A stretch of DNA of 64,000 nucleotides, from positions 232,364 to 296,363 of the forward strand of contig JAURWY010000017.1 of assembly GCA_030654695.1 (NCBI GenBank). The letters run 5' to 3'. Shown one piece after another: positions 10,030-18,190 of this stretch. Under the pieces are notes generated by a model. The model saw nothing but the letters and a program-made list of their open reading frames with translations, was not told the origin of the DNA and made no database searches. The translations under genes and the position numbers were made by a program. Numbering within the stretch: the stretch's first letter is position 1; every line of letters starts with the position of its first letter. This DNA is from Polaromonas sp. (GTDB taxonomy: Bacteria > Pseudomonadota > Gammaproteobacteria > Burkholderiales > Burkholderiaceae_C).

Positions 10030-10128
10030 CGTCATGGCGAGCGTAGCGCGGCAATCCATCGTGGAGGTACGCGGAGATGGACTGCCGCGCTATGCTCGCA
10101 GGGAAGGACGTATTTTCTAGCCATGACG
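10030..10128. repeat. REP-like palindromic intergenic element
   Basis: A 99-base imperfect palindrome. The outer arms are CGTCATGGC and GCCATGACG. The inner arms GCGTAGCGCGGCAATCCATC and GATGGACTGCCGCGCTATGC are near-complementary. This pattern is known to me as a dispersed intergenic repeat in many betaproteobacteria. It fills the gap between the copper chaperone and the DUF2946 gene. Confidence 0.75.
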
Positions 10129-10153
10129 AAGCAGTGGGCAGCGGGTGCCGCAG

Positions 10154-10522
10154 TCAATTCAATACAGGCGGGCCGCGGCTGAAAGGCAGGCCACTGACGA
10201 TGACGGCCCTGTCGCTAGGCGCCATTCGCAGCGCAAGCTCATAAGAAATTAAGGGGGCTGGGGTGAAGACGGCTAACGGCAGCAGTGCCAGACCGGAGGT
10301 GATGCACAAACGGCAGTGGCCGCCGAATTGAGACAGTTCTGGCTCGCCCTGCAGCTGGCCATCCAACACCGGCGCGGCATAACAAAGGCCGCCGAGTTTG
10401 CCGCTGCCAACGTCTTGCGCAAGCAGCGAAACCGGTGCGGCCAGCGCCGACAACACAGCAAGAAAGCTCAAGCACGCGGCGAAGCGAGTCCACAGAGGTT
10501 GAGAGGATGAACGTCTGATCAC
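10154..10522 (-). CDS. DUF2946-family small exported protein
   Basis: 122 residues with an N-terminal hydrophobic segment (roughly residues 12-35), a cysteine in LGGLCYAAP, and the HCRLC-type motif (GGHCRLCITSGLALLP) that marks DUF2946 proteins. Function is not established; members often sit beside copper-handling genes, as here next to the PCu(A)C chaperone, which suggests a role in metal handling (inference). The first in-frame start is GTG at 10522. A TATAAT hexamer lies only eight bases upstream of it, so translation may be leaderless or begin further in. Confidence 0.65.
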   Translation of the reverse strand: MIRRSSSQPLWTRFAACLSFLAVLSALAAPVSLLAQDVGSGKLGGLCYAAPVLDGQLQGEPELSQFGGHCRLCITSGLALLPLAVFTPAPLISYELALRMAPSDRAVIVSGLPFSRGPPVLN

Positions 10523-10530
10523 AATTGAAA

Positions 10531-10536
10531 ATTATA
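10531..10536 (-). promoter_or_regulatory. Candidate -10 element for the DUF2946 gene
   Basis: TATAAT on the minus strand, directly between tupA and the DUF2946 reading frame. No good -35 hexamer is seen at the usual distance. Confidence 0.35.
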
Positions 10537-10560
10537 GACAGACCCTCTGCCGCTTTAAGA

Positions 10561-11403
10561 CTACTTTTTCGCGTTCGCAAAAAACAGCTGTTGGCCGTTG
10601 ATTTTGTAGCTTGCGATGACGGCTTGACCGGCCGCCGAGGTGATCCAGTCGGCGAACTTTTGGGCTTCAGCGACTTTGGTCTTCGGGTGCTTGGCCGGGT
10701 TGACCACCAACACGCCATATTGGTTGAAGAGACGCGTGTCGCCTTCCACCAAAATCGCCATATTGGCGCGGTTTTTAAAAGCCAACCAAGTGCCGCGGTC
10801 AGCCAACACATAAGCGTCAACGCTGGCGGCCATGTTCAGCGCTGGGCCCATGCCGCATCCGCAGGCCTTGTAGCCGGAGAAAACGGGCGCATCGACGCCT
10901 GCCAGCTTCCAGTAGCGGAGTTCAGCCGCGTGCGTGCCGCTCTTGTCGCCACGGGAAATAAAAGCACCGTTCGCCGTCTCGAGTTTTTTCAGGCCTTGCA
11001 AAATATCCTTGCCTTTGACGCCGGCGGGATCCGTGGCCGGCCCAATCAACACAAAGTCGTTGTACATGACCGGCTCGCGCTTCAGCGCAAAGCCTTCAGC
11101 GACGACTTTTTCTTCGGCCACTTGGTCATGCACAAACAGCACGTCAGCGTCACCGCGTCGGCCCATGTCGATGGCTTGACCGGTGCCCAGCGCGACCACT
11201 TTGACGTCAATGCCCGTGGCCTTTTTGAACTCTGGCAGCAAGTGCGCAAACAGACCCGACTGCTCGGTGGAGGTGGTCGACGCCATGACGATGGAGACGC
11301 TTTGCGCCAGCGCCAAAGAACCGCCCCAAGCCAGGCCAGCCAGCAACACGACTTTCGACGCCTGTTGGGTCAGCCCCAAGAAGTTCTTTTTTTTCAAAAT
11401 CAT
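10561..11403 (-). CDS. tupA: Tungstate/molybdate ABC transporter substrate-binding protein TupA-like
   Basis: Periplasmic oxyanion-binding protein; 280 residues. It has a signal peptide (about residues 1-34, ending LALAQ) followed by the TupA signature VMASTTSTEQSGLF, whose TTS residues belong to the oxyanion pocket, and MGRRGDADVLFVHD, SRGDKSGTHAAELRYWK. Its ATG overlaps the tupC stop (ATGA), so it is the third gene of a tupB-tupC-tupA operon, a different order from the usual A-B-C. TupA homologues favour tungstate, but selectivity against molybdate cannot be read from the sequence. The nearby molybdenum enzyme (cox) suggests a use for the metal. Confidence 0.9.
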   Translation of the reverse strand: MILKKKNFLGLTQQASKVVLLAGLAWGGSLALAQSVSIVMASTTSTEQSGLFAHLLPEFKKATGIDVKVVALGTGQAIDMGRRGDADVLFVHDQVAEEKVVAEGFALKREPVMYNDFVLIGPATDPAGVKGKDILQGLKKLETANGAFISRGDKSGTHAAELRYWKLAGVDAPVFSGYKACGCGMGPALNMAASVDAYVLADRGTWLAFKNRANMAILVEGDTRLFNQYGVLVVNPAKHPKTKVAEAQKFADWITSAAGQAVIASYKINGQQLFFANAKK

Positions 11404-12119
11404 CCTAATTCCCCTTTTAAAAATTGGGCTGCAGCCGGCGGCAGCGCCCCTCCGAAAAATGCTTTGACCGGTGCATCCGCCAGCACATGTCCGTGCTCTA
11501 GGTAAATCACCCGGCTCGCCAAGCGTTTGACTTGACCAAGGTTGTGGCTGCTAAAAATCAAAGTCATGCCCGCGTCCGCAAACTCACCCATCAAGGATTC
11601 GACCTCGCGCTTGGCCGTCGGGTCCAAGCTGGCGGTGGGTTCGTCAAGCAGCAGCACTTGCGGCTTGATAGCCCAAGCTCGTGCCAGCGCCAAGCGTTGT
11701 TGCTGACCACCCGACAAGGTTTTCCCCGAACGCAGGGCCAAGTCCACCAAGCCCACACGCTCTAGTGCCACCAGCGCTTGCTGACGAGCCGCGCCCCAGC
11801 GCATGCCGCTTAGCCACAAACCCATGGCGACGTTGTTTTGCACGCTGGTGCGCAACATGTAGGGCCGCTGAAACAGCATCGCCTGACGCGCGGGCACCGG
11901 CTTTAGCATGTGCCCGCTGGACGCCGGCAGCAAGCCGTGTAAGTGACGCAACAGGGTGCTCTTACCACTGCCATTGGCGCCAACGAGGGCTAAGCGTTCA
12001 CCGCGGCCGATCGTCAACGTGCAATCAACCAATGCATTGACGCGGCCGAACTGCACGCCCACCGCGTTCAGCTTGAACAAGATGTCAACAGAATCGGACT
12101 GTGGGCTGGTGTTCGACAT
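11400..12119 (-). CDS. tupC: Tungstate/molybdate ABC transporter ATPase TupC-like
   Basis: Cytoplasmic ATPase of the importer, 239 residues. Walker A GANGSGKST near residue 50, Q-loop in AMLFQRPYM, signature LSGGQQQRLALARA, Walker B VLLLDEPTASLD and the switch histidine in FSSHNLGQ are all present. The start at 12119 (MSNTSPQ) overlaps the tupB stop as TGATG. A longer reading adds 18 residues inside tupB and is not favoured. Confidence 0.9.
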   Translation of the reverse strand: MSNTSPQSDSVDILFKLNAVGVQFGRVNALVDCTLTIGRGERLALVGANGSGKSTLLRHLHGLLPASSGHMLKPVPARQAMLFQRPYMLRTSVQNNVAMGLWLSGMRWGAARQQALVALERVGLVDLALRSGKTLSGGQQQRLALARAWAIKPQVLLLDEPTASLDPTAKREVESLMGEFADAGMTLIFSSHNLGQVKRLASRVIYLEHGHVLADAPVKAFFGGALPPAAAQFLKGELG

Positions 12120-12883
12120 CAACGCTGCCCAGCAGTAGCGATGCGAGCATCCATCGTCAAATCCGCTGGCCAAGTGCCGCGCGCTTCACGGGCTTCGCGC
12201 CAGTGACGAATCAGGGCAATCAAGGCGTTCAGCAGCAACACGACCAGCAACAGCAACACGCCCAAGGCCAGCGCCAGCGGCAGGTCGCCCTTGCTGGTTT
12301 CAAGCGCAATGGCGGTGGTCATGACCCGCGTGAAACCGTCGATGTTGCCGCCCACCACCATGACTGCGCCGACTTCTGAAATAGCCCGACCGAAGGCGGC
12401 AATCACGATGGTCAACAAGGCATAACGCTCGTCCCACAGCAAGATCAAACCACGCCAGCCGATGCCTGCACCGAGTGACTGCAATTGCTCGCCATGCAAC
12501 GCGTCGGCGTCTTCAATGTTTTGCCGCACCAGCGCGGTGACGATCGGCAGCACCAGCACGGCCTGCGCCAACACCATGGCCTGAAACGAAAACAGCCAAC
12601 CCAAAAAACCCAACGGCCCCGACCTCGACAACAGCAAATAAATCACCAAGCCAACCACCACCGATGGCAAGGCCAACGCGGTGTTGAGAAAAGCCAACAC
12701 CACGCCGCGCCCGGCAAAGCGCGCCACGCCCAGCCACGCGCCAAGCAGCAGCCCAACGCTGCAAGCCAACACGCAGGCCAAGGCACTCACGGCCAATGAA
12801 CGCAGCACGATGCTGGCGAGCAAGGGATCGAAAGAAGTGATGAGAAAAAACGCTGTGGTGACGCTGTCTTGAAATGTGTTCAT
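12119..12883 (-). CDS. tupB: Tungstate/molybdate ABC transporter permease TupB-like
   Basis: Inner-membrane permease with five to six hydrophobic helices and the EAA-type loop that contacts the ATPase (GRAISEVGAVMVVGGNIDG near residue 165). 254 residues from ATG 12883. A GTG eleven codons upstream is possible but neither start has a strong Shine-Dalgarno sequence. It is the first gene of the tup operon and is divergent from the regulator that follows. Confidence 0.9.
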   Translation of the reverse strand: MNTFQDSVTTAFFLITSFDPLLASIVLRSLAVSALACVLACSVGLLLGAWLGVARFAGRGVVLAFLNTALALPSVVVGLVIYLLLSRSGPLGFLGWLFSFQAMVLAQAVLVLPIVTALVRQNIEDADALHGEQLQSLGAGIGWRGLILLWDERYALLTIVIAAFGRAISEVGAVMVVGGNIDGFTRVMTTAIALETSKGDLPLALALGVLLLLVVLLLNALIALIRHWREAREARGTWPADLTMDARIATAGQR

Positions 12884-12960
12884 GCGTTGAGGGTGGGCCT
12901 GCCAAGGACTGCGCACTGTAGCGTAGTTGCAGAGCGCGCGCAGCGCATTGGTAGAGACGA

Positions 12961-12982
12961 GCTATGAACCGATTTACATAGC
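12961..12982. promoter_or_regulatory. Inverted repeat between the tup operon and its divergent regulator
   Basis: GCTATG and CATAGC form a perfect 6-bp inverted repeat with a 10-base spacer, about 80 bases before tupB and 55 before the regulator. The location suits an operator for the adjacent metal-responsive regulator. Confidence 0.4.
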
Positions 12983-13036
12983 CTTTTGCCCGCAAAAATG
13001 CGAAACGCCCAGCCCTTCATAATCGCAGCAGTCACC

Positions 13037-14197
13037 ATGCACAAAGTCCAACTCTCTTACCAACTGTCTGCCGAGCGCAGCCCCGACGCACTGATCCGCC
13101 ATCCGCTGCTGGACTTGCTGCACGCGGTGCGCGAACAGGGCTCGATTTCAGCGGCGGCGCGCAGCCAAGGCCTGTCGTATCGCCACGTGTGGGGCGCGCT
13201 GAAAGAGGCAGAACAGACACTGGGACGCGAGCTCATCATCTGGGAAAAAGGCCAGCGCGCCCAGCTCACCGAATTCGGCGAAAAGCTGTTGTGGGCCGAA
13301 CGTCAAGCACAAGCCCGACTGGCACCGCAAATCGAGGCCTTGCGCAGTGACATTGAACGCGCCTTTTCCATGGCCTTTGACGACAGCGCCCATGTGCTGG
13401 TGCTGTACGCCAGCCATGATGCCGCGCTGGCCGCCTTGCGCCAAAAGACATCGGCCCACGGTTTGCATCTGGACATCCGCTTCATGGGCAGCGTCGACGC
13501 CATTGCAGCACTGAATGCCGGACGCTGCCTGATGGCCGGCTTTCACACACTGGAGCGGCCCGCTGCCGACTCGTTGGCCGCACAAGCCTACCGCCGCCAG
13601 CTCAAGCCCGGGCTGCACAAACTGATTGGTTTCGCACACCGCATGCAAGGCCTGATGGTGGCCAAAGGCAATCCGCAATTGATCACGGGACTGAAAGATC
13701 TGAGCCGGCCTGCGTTGCGCTACATCAACCGCGCCAGCGGCACCGGCACGCGGGTGCTGTTGGACGAACTGATGGCCGACAGCGGCATAGCCCCGGGCGC
13801 GATCAACGGCTACAGCACGCAGGAACCCTCGCATGCCGCCGTGGCCCAAGCCATCGCCAGCGGATCAGCCGACGCTGGCTTGGGCATTGAAGCGGCAGCC
13901 CTAGAAAAAGGTCTCGACTTCATCCCCTTGGTGCGAGAGCGCTATCACTTGGTTTGCTTGAAGTCAGCGCTGTCACAAGCCCCCGTGCAAGCCTTGCTGC
14001 AAGTCTTGCAAAGCCCGGCTTGGCAAACCACCGTGGCGCAACTGCCCGGCTACAGCGCAGCCGATGCACAAAGCGGCCAAGTTTTATCCATGCGCGCACT
14101 GCTGCCGTGGTGGCACTACAGAAGCGACAAGCCGTCTGCGGGTCAGAGCGAGCAGGAACGAAAGCCGCAAAAAACGTCGTCGCGTTCAGGCTCGTAA
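13037..14197 (+). CDS. ModE-like HTH regulator fused to a periplasmic-binding-like sensor domain
   Basis: 386 residues. Residues 1-110 form a ModE/LysR-type winged helix (HPLLDLLHAVREQGSISAAA, SYRHVWGALKEAEQTLG). The rest resembles the PBP-like domain (PF12727 type) found in TunR/ModE-related one-component regulators (VLYASHDAALAALR near 130; NRASGTGTRVLLDELM near 235; GSADAGLGIEAAA near 285). Divergent from tupBCA, so it probably senses tungstate or molybdate and controls the importer (inference). The ATG at 13037 starts where homology begins; an upstream ATG at 12986 would add 17 residues. The last 55 bases overlap the end of the convergent EgtB-like gene. Confidence 0.85.
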   Translation: MHKVQLSYQLSAERSPDALIRHPLLDLLHAVREQGSISAAARSQGLSYRHVWGALKEAEQTLGRELIIWEKGQRAQLTEFGEKLLWAERQAQARLAPQIEALRSDIERAFSMAFDDSAHVLVLYASHDAALAALRQKTSAHGLHLDIRFMGSVDAIAALNAGRCLMAGFHTLERPAADSLAAQAYRRQLKPGLHKLIGFAHRMQGLMVAKGNPQLITGLKDLSRPALRYINRASGTGTRVLLDELMADSGIAPGAINGYSTQEPSHAAVAQAIASGSADAGLGIEAAALEKGLDFIPLVRERYHLVCLKSALSQAPVQALLQVLQSPAWQTTVAQLPGYSAADAQSGQVLSMRALLPWWHYRSDKPSAGQSEQERKPQKTSSRSGS

Positions 14198-15426
14198 AAA
14201 TTGCGGAATTTGGGCGACTTCATGCGCGCCCGCGTAGCGAAAGAGCCACCGCGCAACACCTTGTGCGTGCCAAACCAAGGCTGTGAATAGTCCGCATACG
14301 GACCGGGTACAAAACCGGGGTAGGGCTTGAAGGTACTGCCTGTCCACTCCCAGACATCACCCCACTGAAAGCCCCGACGGCCAGCCGTGTGCGCGGCAAT
14401 TTCCCACTCGACTTCAAACGGCAGCCGACGACCAGCCCAACGGCACCAAGCGTCGGCTTCCCACCAAGTCATGTGCATGGCCGGCTGGTTGCCCAGCATG
14501 CGCAGCGGCTGACCAAAGCGGTTTTGCATCACCGCGCCGCTGGCCACACTGATCTGATCGACATAGCGCGGTCCGCGCCGGCCTTCGCTCACGCTGCTCG
14601 TCTGCAACCACTGCCAGCCAGCCTCGCTCCACAATTCTTGGCGGTCGTAACCACCGTCACTCACAAACTCGACAAACTGCGCCCAACTCACCGGCTGCGC
14701 ATCGATCTCAAACTCCGGCACGCGCACCTCATGCACGCCCACCTCATTGTCAAAAACAAAACCTGCGCCGTCTGCCGGACTGCCCAGCTGCCAAGCGCAA
14801 GCCGGCACCAACAGCGGTTCGCGCAGCGTCATGGGCTTGGGCGCGAAGGCTTGCAGCAGCGGCCGGTCCAGCGTCATTCCCAAGGTTTGCGCCGTCATCA
14901 CCATCGCCTCAGCGTGCATGTCTTCGTGCAACAGGCAGAGGCGGTAAAAGTACAGCGCGTCGTCTGTCGCGTCAGCGCGTTCGAGCAACTCCAGCGTGCT
15001 TTCCAGCGTGTTCAGCAGGTATTCGCGGCAGGCGCTCACGTCAGGCAGGTCAAGTGACCAACGCGTGTCGTGCGGCACCTGCGATGAATCCCACCAGCGG
15101 TCAGCCGCCGTTTCAATCGACGGCAGTCGCGGCCCTGTGGGATCGCAGTGAGCGCCTTGGCTGCGTTGCAAATTGCGGCCTATCCAGCGCTCCTGAAACC
15201 AGCCCACATGGCCCAACTCCCAGAGCGGAGGATTCAGCGTCGGCAGCACGGGCACGACAAAGTCAGCCGCCTCCAAAGCGCTTTGAAACTGCGCGAACAG
15301 ATGCAGCGTGTGGTTGCGCGCGTCCATCAAGGCCAGCGACAACACGCCCAAGCCTGCGCGCCGAATCTGGGGCGAGTCGATCAGGCCGGGGCTGTCGGCT
15401 GGCGTGGCGTTGAAATCAGAGGCCAA
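14143..15426 (-). CDS. EgtB/SenA-type non-haem iron synthase (ergothioneine or selenoneine biosynthesis-like)
   Basis: 427 residues with two domains. The N-terminal DinB-like four-helix domain carries the putative iron ligands: a histidine in WELGHVGWFQE and the HEDMHAE (HxxxH) motif. The C-terminal formylglycine-enzyme-like (SUMF1) domain shows MHMTWWEADAWCRWAGRRLP, EWTGSTFKPYPGF, VLRGGSFATR and a C-terminal FCGFRSC. Known relatives join a sulfur (EgtB) or selenium (SenA) donor to trimethylhistidine. No egtD or senB/senC homologue is nearby, so the substrate is undecided. No early ATG exists; TTG at 15426 with AGGA seven to eight bases upstream is the best start. Confidence 0.8.
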   Translation of the reverse strand: MASDFNATPADSPGLIDSPQIRRAGLGVLSLALMDARNHTLHLFAQFQSALEAADFVVPVLPTLNPPLWELGHVGWFQERWIGRNLQRSQGAHCDPTGPRLPSIETAADRWWDSSQVPHDTRWSLDLPDVSACREYLLNTLESTLELLERADATDDALYFYRLCLLHEDMHAEAMVMTAQTLGMTLDRPLLQAFAPKPMTLREPLLVPACAWQLGSPADGAGFVFDNEVGVHEVRVPEFEIDAQPVSWAQFVEFVSDGGYDRQELWSEAGWQWLQTSSVSEGRRGPRYVDQISVASGAVMQNRFGQPLRMLGNQPAMHMTWWEADAWCRWAGRRLPFEVEWEIAAHTAGRRGFQWGDVWEWTGSTFKPYPGFVPGPYADYSQPWFGTHKVLRGGSFATRARMKSPKFRNFYEPERDDVFCGFRSCSL

Positions 15427-15648
15427 AAGAAAAATCCTGAATAAGTCCGAGATGCGCCAAAACGGAAGCGGCAAACGGTCGATGCGATTGTGACATTCAC
15501 CTTTTGGGTCGACCCAACGGGGCCGTTTGAATAATTTTCAGCCAGCACCCGCCCAAAAGCTCAACTGCAAAGATCCGTTATCTATAAAATCACTCTCTCC
15601 CACGACATTTCAGATGATTTGTGCAGGGCTCGTTTATCTGGAGAAAAA

Positions 15649-16278
15649 ATGCGTGCGCTCTTGAAGTTTTCCAAAGCCGTGGACTGGCTCAATGCCCAAG
15701 TCGGCAAGTACGTTATCTGGCTCATTTTTGCAGCCGTGGCCATCAGCGCCATCAACGCCATTGTGCGCAAGGTCTTCGACGTCAGCTCCAACGCTTATTT
15801 GGAAGCGCAGTGGTATCTGTTCGCTTGGTCATTTCTGGCTGCAGCCGGCTACACGCTGCTGCACCGCGAGCATGTGCGCATCGACGTGCTGAACAGCCGC
15901 CTGTCCAAGCGCGCCCAAGTCTGGGTCGACATCATTGGCTTCGCCTTCTTCCTGACCCCGCTGTGCATGGTCGTGCTCTACCTGGGCACACCGCTGGCCA
16001 TCCAGATGTACCAAACCGGGGAAACGTCCGGCAACTCGGGCGGCCTGATTCGTTGGCCAGTCTGGGCTGCCATGCCGGTCGGCTTCGCGCTGCTGATGCT
16101 GCAGGGCTGGTCGGAAATCATCAAGCGCTTGGCCTTTCTGCAAGGTCATGGCCCTGACCCGATGGGCCGCCTCACCGACAAGACGGCCGAAGAAGAGCTG
16201 GCCGAAGCCCTGCGCGCGCGCGCGGCTGCCGAAACCCCTGAAGCCAGCGCCTCTAGCGACGCGGCCCCCCAACGCTAA
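15649..16278 (+). CDS. TRAP transporter small permease, DctQ family
   Basis: Small membrane subunit of a TRAP transporter, 209 residues, with four hydrophobic helices (about 25-50, 65-85, 105-130, 145-170) and the family stretch REHVRIDVL. GGAG lies seven bases before the ATG at 15649, so the ten extra residues of a longer reading are dropped. The C-terminus is a charged, alanine-rich tail. It is followed after 18 bases by the large permease. Confidence 0.92.
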   Translation: MRALLKFSKAVDWLNAQVGKYVIWLIFAAVAISAINAIVRKVFDVSSNAYLEAQWYLFAWSFLAAAGYTLLHREHVRIDVLNSRLSKRAQVWVDIIGFAFFLTPLCMVVLYLGTPLAIQMYQTGETSGNSGGLIRWPVWAAMPVGFALLMLQGWSEIIKRLAFLQGHGPDPMGRLTDKTAEEELAEALRARAAAETPEASASSDAAPQR

Positions 16279-16296
16279 GCGCCCGGAACGACTGAC

Positions 16297-18108
16297 ATGG
16301 AATTTCTCATCACCAATTTCGCCCCGATCATGTTCGCGGGCTTGTTCGCCTTTTTGCTGCTGGGTTTCCCAGTGGCCTTCAGTTTGGGTGCCTGCGGCTT
16401 GTTCTTTGGCTTGATCGGCATTGAACTGGGCGTCTTTCCCTCTTCTGTGATCGCTTGGCTGCCGCAGCGCCTGATCGGCATCATGGCCAACGACACCTTG
16501 TTGGCCGTGCCCTTCTTCACCTTGATGGGGCTGGTGCTGGAGCGCAGCGGCATGGCCGAAGACCTGCTCGACACCATCGGTCAGGTTTTTGGCCCCCTGC
16601 GCGGTGGTCTGGCCATCGCCGTGATTTTGGTCGGTGCCTTGCTGGCCGCGACCACTGGCGTGGTGGCCGCTTCTGTCATCTCGATGGGCTTGATTTCTCT
16701 GCCTATCATGATGCGTTACGGTTATGACCGGCGTTTGGCCTCGGGCGTGATTGCCGCATCGGGCACCTTGGCGCAGATCATTCCGCCCTCGCTGGTGCTG
16801 ATCATCATGGCCGACCAGTTGGGCCGCAGCGTCGGCGACATGTACAAAGGCGCTTTTCTGCCAGGTTTCATGCTGATGGGCATGTATGTCCTCTATGTCG
16901 TGTTTCTGGCCTTCTTCAAGCCAGAGCGTGTGCCAGCACTGCCGCTGGAGGCGCGCACTTACCGCGAAGCCGACGGCGGTGGCGGCTACACCTCGCTGCT
17001 CGTGTTGACGGCGCTGTCTGCCACCGTGTCGATCTTCCTCGCCAAGAACATGGCGGCCGTGCACACGTGGTTTGAAGGCCAAGAAGTGACCTCGGTCGCC
17101 ACCGACGAAAAAGTCGTGGTCGCCATGTGCGCCGGCGTGTTCTTGGCGTTGGTCATCGCGCTGGTCAACAAAGGCGCCAAGCTCGGCCTGCTGTCACGCT
17201 TGGCAGAGCGCGTGACTTTTGTGTTGATCCCGCCGCTGCTGCTGATCTTCTTGGTGCTGGGCACTATTTTTCTGGGCGTGGCCACACCGACCGAAGGCGG
17301 CGCCATGGGTGCGATGGGCGCTTTGATCATGGGCTGGGCGCGCGGGCGGCTGGACATGAAGCTGCTCAAACAATCGCTGGCGTCGACCACTCGGTTGTCG
17401 AGCTTTGTGATGTTCATCTTGATTGGCGCCACCGTTTTCAGCCTGGTGTTCCAGGCGGCCGATGGACCGAAGTGGGTTGAGCACCTGCTGACCGACCTGC
17501 CCGGCGGCCAGATCGGCTTCCTGATCTTGGTCAACGCCATGATTTTCTTCTTGGCCTTCTTCCTTGACTACTTCGAGCTGTCCTTCATCGTCGTGCCTTT
17601 GCTGGCGCCGGTGGCTGACAAGCTGGGCATCGACCTGATCTGGTTTGGCGTGCTGCTGGCGGTGAACATGCAGACCTCGTTCATGCATCCGCCGTTTGGT
17701 TTTGCGCTGTTCTTCTTGCGCTCAGTGGCGCCAGAAAAACCGTATGTGGACCGCGTCACCAAGCAGATCATGGAACCGGTGACCACCATGCAGATCTACA
17801 AGGGCGCCATTCCCTTTGTGCTCATCCAGATCGTCATGGTCGGCCTGCTGATCGCCTTTCCGCAACTGGTCACCGGCAGTCTGGACAAGAAGGAGGTCTA
17901 CAACATGGAGAACATCGGCCAGCAGATGCGCGACACCTTGGCTGACACAGTCAACCCGTATGAAACAGCGAACCCTTATGGCGCGGCACCTGACGCGAGC
18001 GACACGCCCGGCAGCAGCACGGCAGAGCCCGAGCCCCAAAGCGCAGCGCCTGAAGATGACCCGATGAAGGCCATGCAGGAAGCGCTGAAGCGACAAAGTA
18101 AGAAATAG
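16297..18108 (+). CDS. TRAP transporter large permease, long DctM type (TakM-like)
   Basis: 603 residues, longer than the usual 430 because of a central insertion (about residues 210-310, two extra hydrophobic segments and a charged loop) and a hydrophilic tail of about 60 residues rich in P, A, E and S. Core family motifs are seen in GVVAASVISMGLISLPIMMR, ASGTLAQIIPPSLVLIIMAD, ATPTEGGAMGAMGALI and MQTSFMHPPFGFALFFL. Long DctM proteins of this kind pair with TakP-type binding proteins for 2-oxoacids. Just such a binding protein is encoded convergently next to it. Confidence 0.92.
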   Translation: MEFLITNFAPIMFAGLFAFLLLGFPVAFSLGACGLFFGLIGIELGVFPSSVIAWLPQRLIGIMANDTLLAVPFFTLMGLVLERSGMAEDLLDTIGQVFGPLRGGLAIAVILVGALLAATTGVVAASVISMGLISLPIMMRYGYDRRLASGVIAASGTLAQIIPPSLVLIIMADQLGRSVGDMYKGAFLPGFMLMGMYVLYVVFLAFFKPERVPALPLEARTYREADGGGGYTSLLVLTALSATVSIFLAKNMAAVHTWFEGQEVTSVATDEKVVVAMCAGVFLALVIALVNKGAKLGLLSRLAERVTFVLIPPLLLIFLVLGTIFLGVATPTEGGAMGAMGALIMGWARGRLDMKLLKQSLASTTRLSSFVMFILIGATVFSLVFQAADGPKWVEHLLTDLPGGQIGFLILVNAMIFFLAFFLDYFELSFIVVPLLAPVADKLGIDLIWFGVLLAVNMQTSFMHPPFGFALFFLRSVAPEKPYVDRVTKQIMEPVTTMQIYKGAIPFVLIQIVMVGLLIAFPQLVTGSLDKKEVYNMENIGQQMRDTLADTVNPYETANPYGAAPDASDTPGSSTAEPEPQSAAPEDDPMKAMQEALKRQSKK

Positions 18109-18129
18109 CAAAGCACGTTAATCACCCAC

Positions 18130-18157
18130 AAAAAAACCGCCCAAGGGCGGTTTTTTT
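18130..18157. terminator. Bidirectional intrinsic terminator
   Basis: CCGCCC and GGGCGG form the stem with a two-base apex, flanked by A7 on the left and T7 on the right. It serves both the TRAP permease gene (plus) and the TRAP binding-protein gene (minus), which converge on it. Confidence 0.9.
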
Positions 18158-18190
18158 GGGGCTGCCCTTGAAGGGCAGAACAACTCAAAC

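Noticed and set aside
15829..17082. 417-codon open frame on the minus strand
   Set aside because: Antisense shadow of the TRAP permease genes; rich in H, Q and R as expected for mirrored GC-rich codons.
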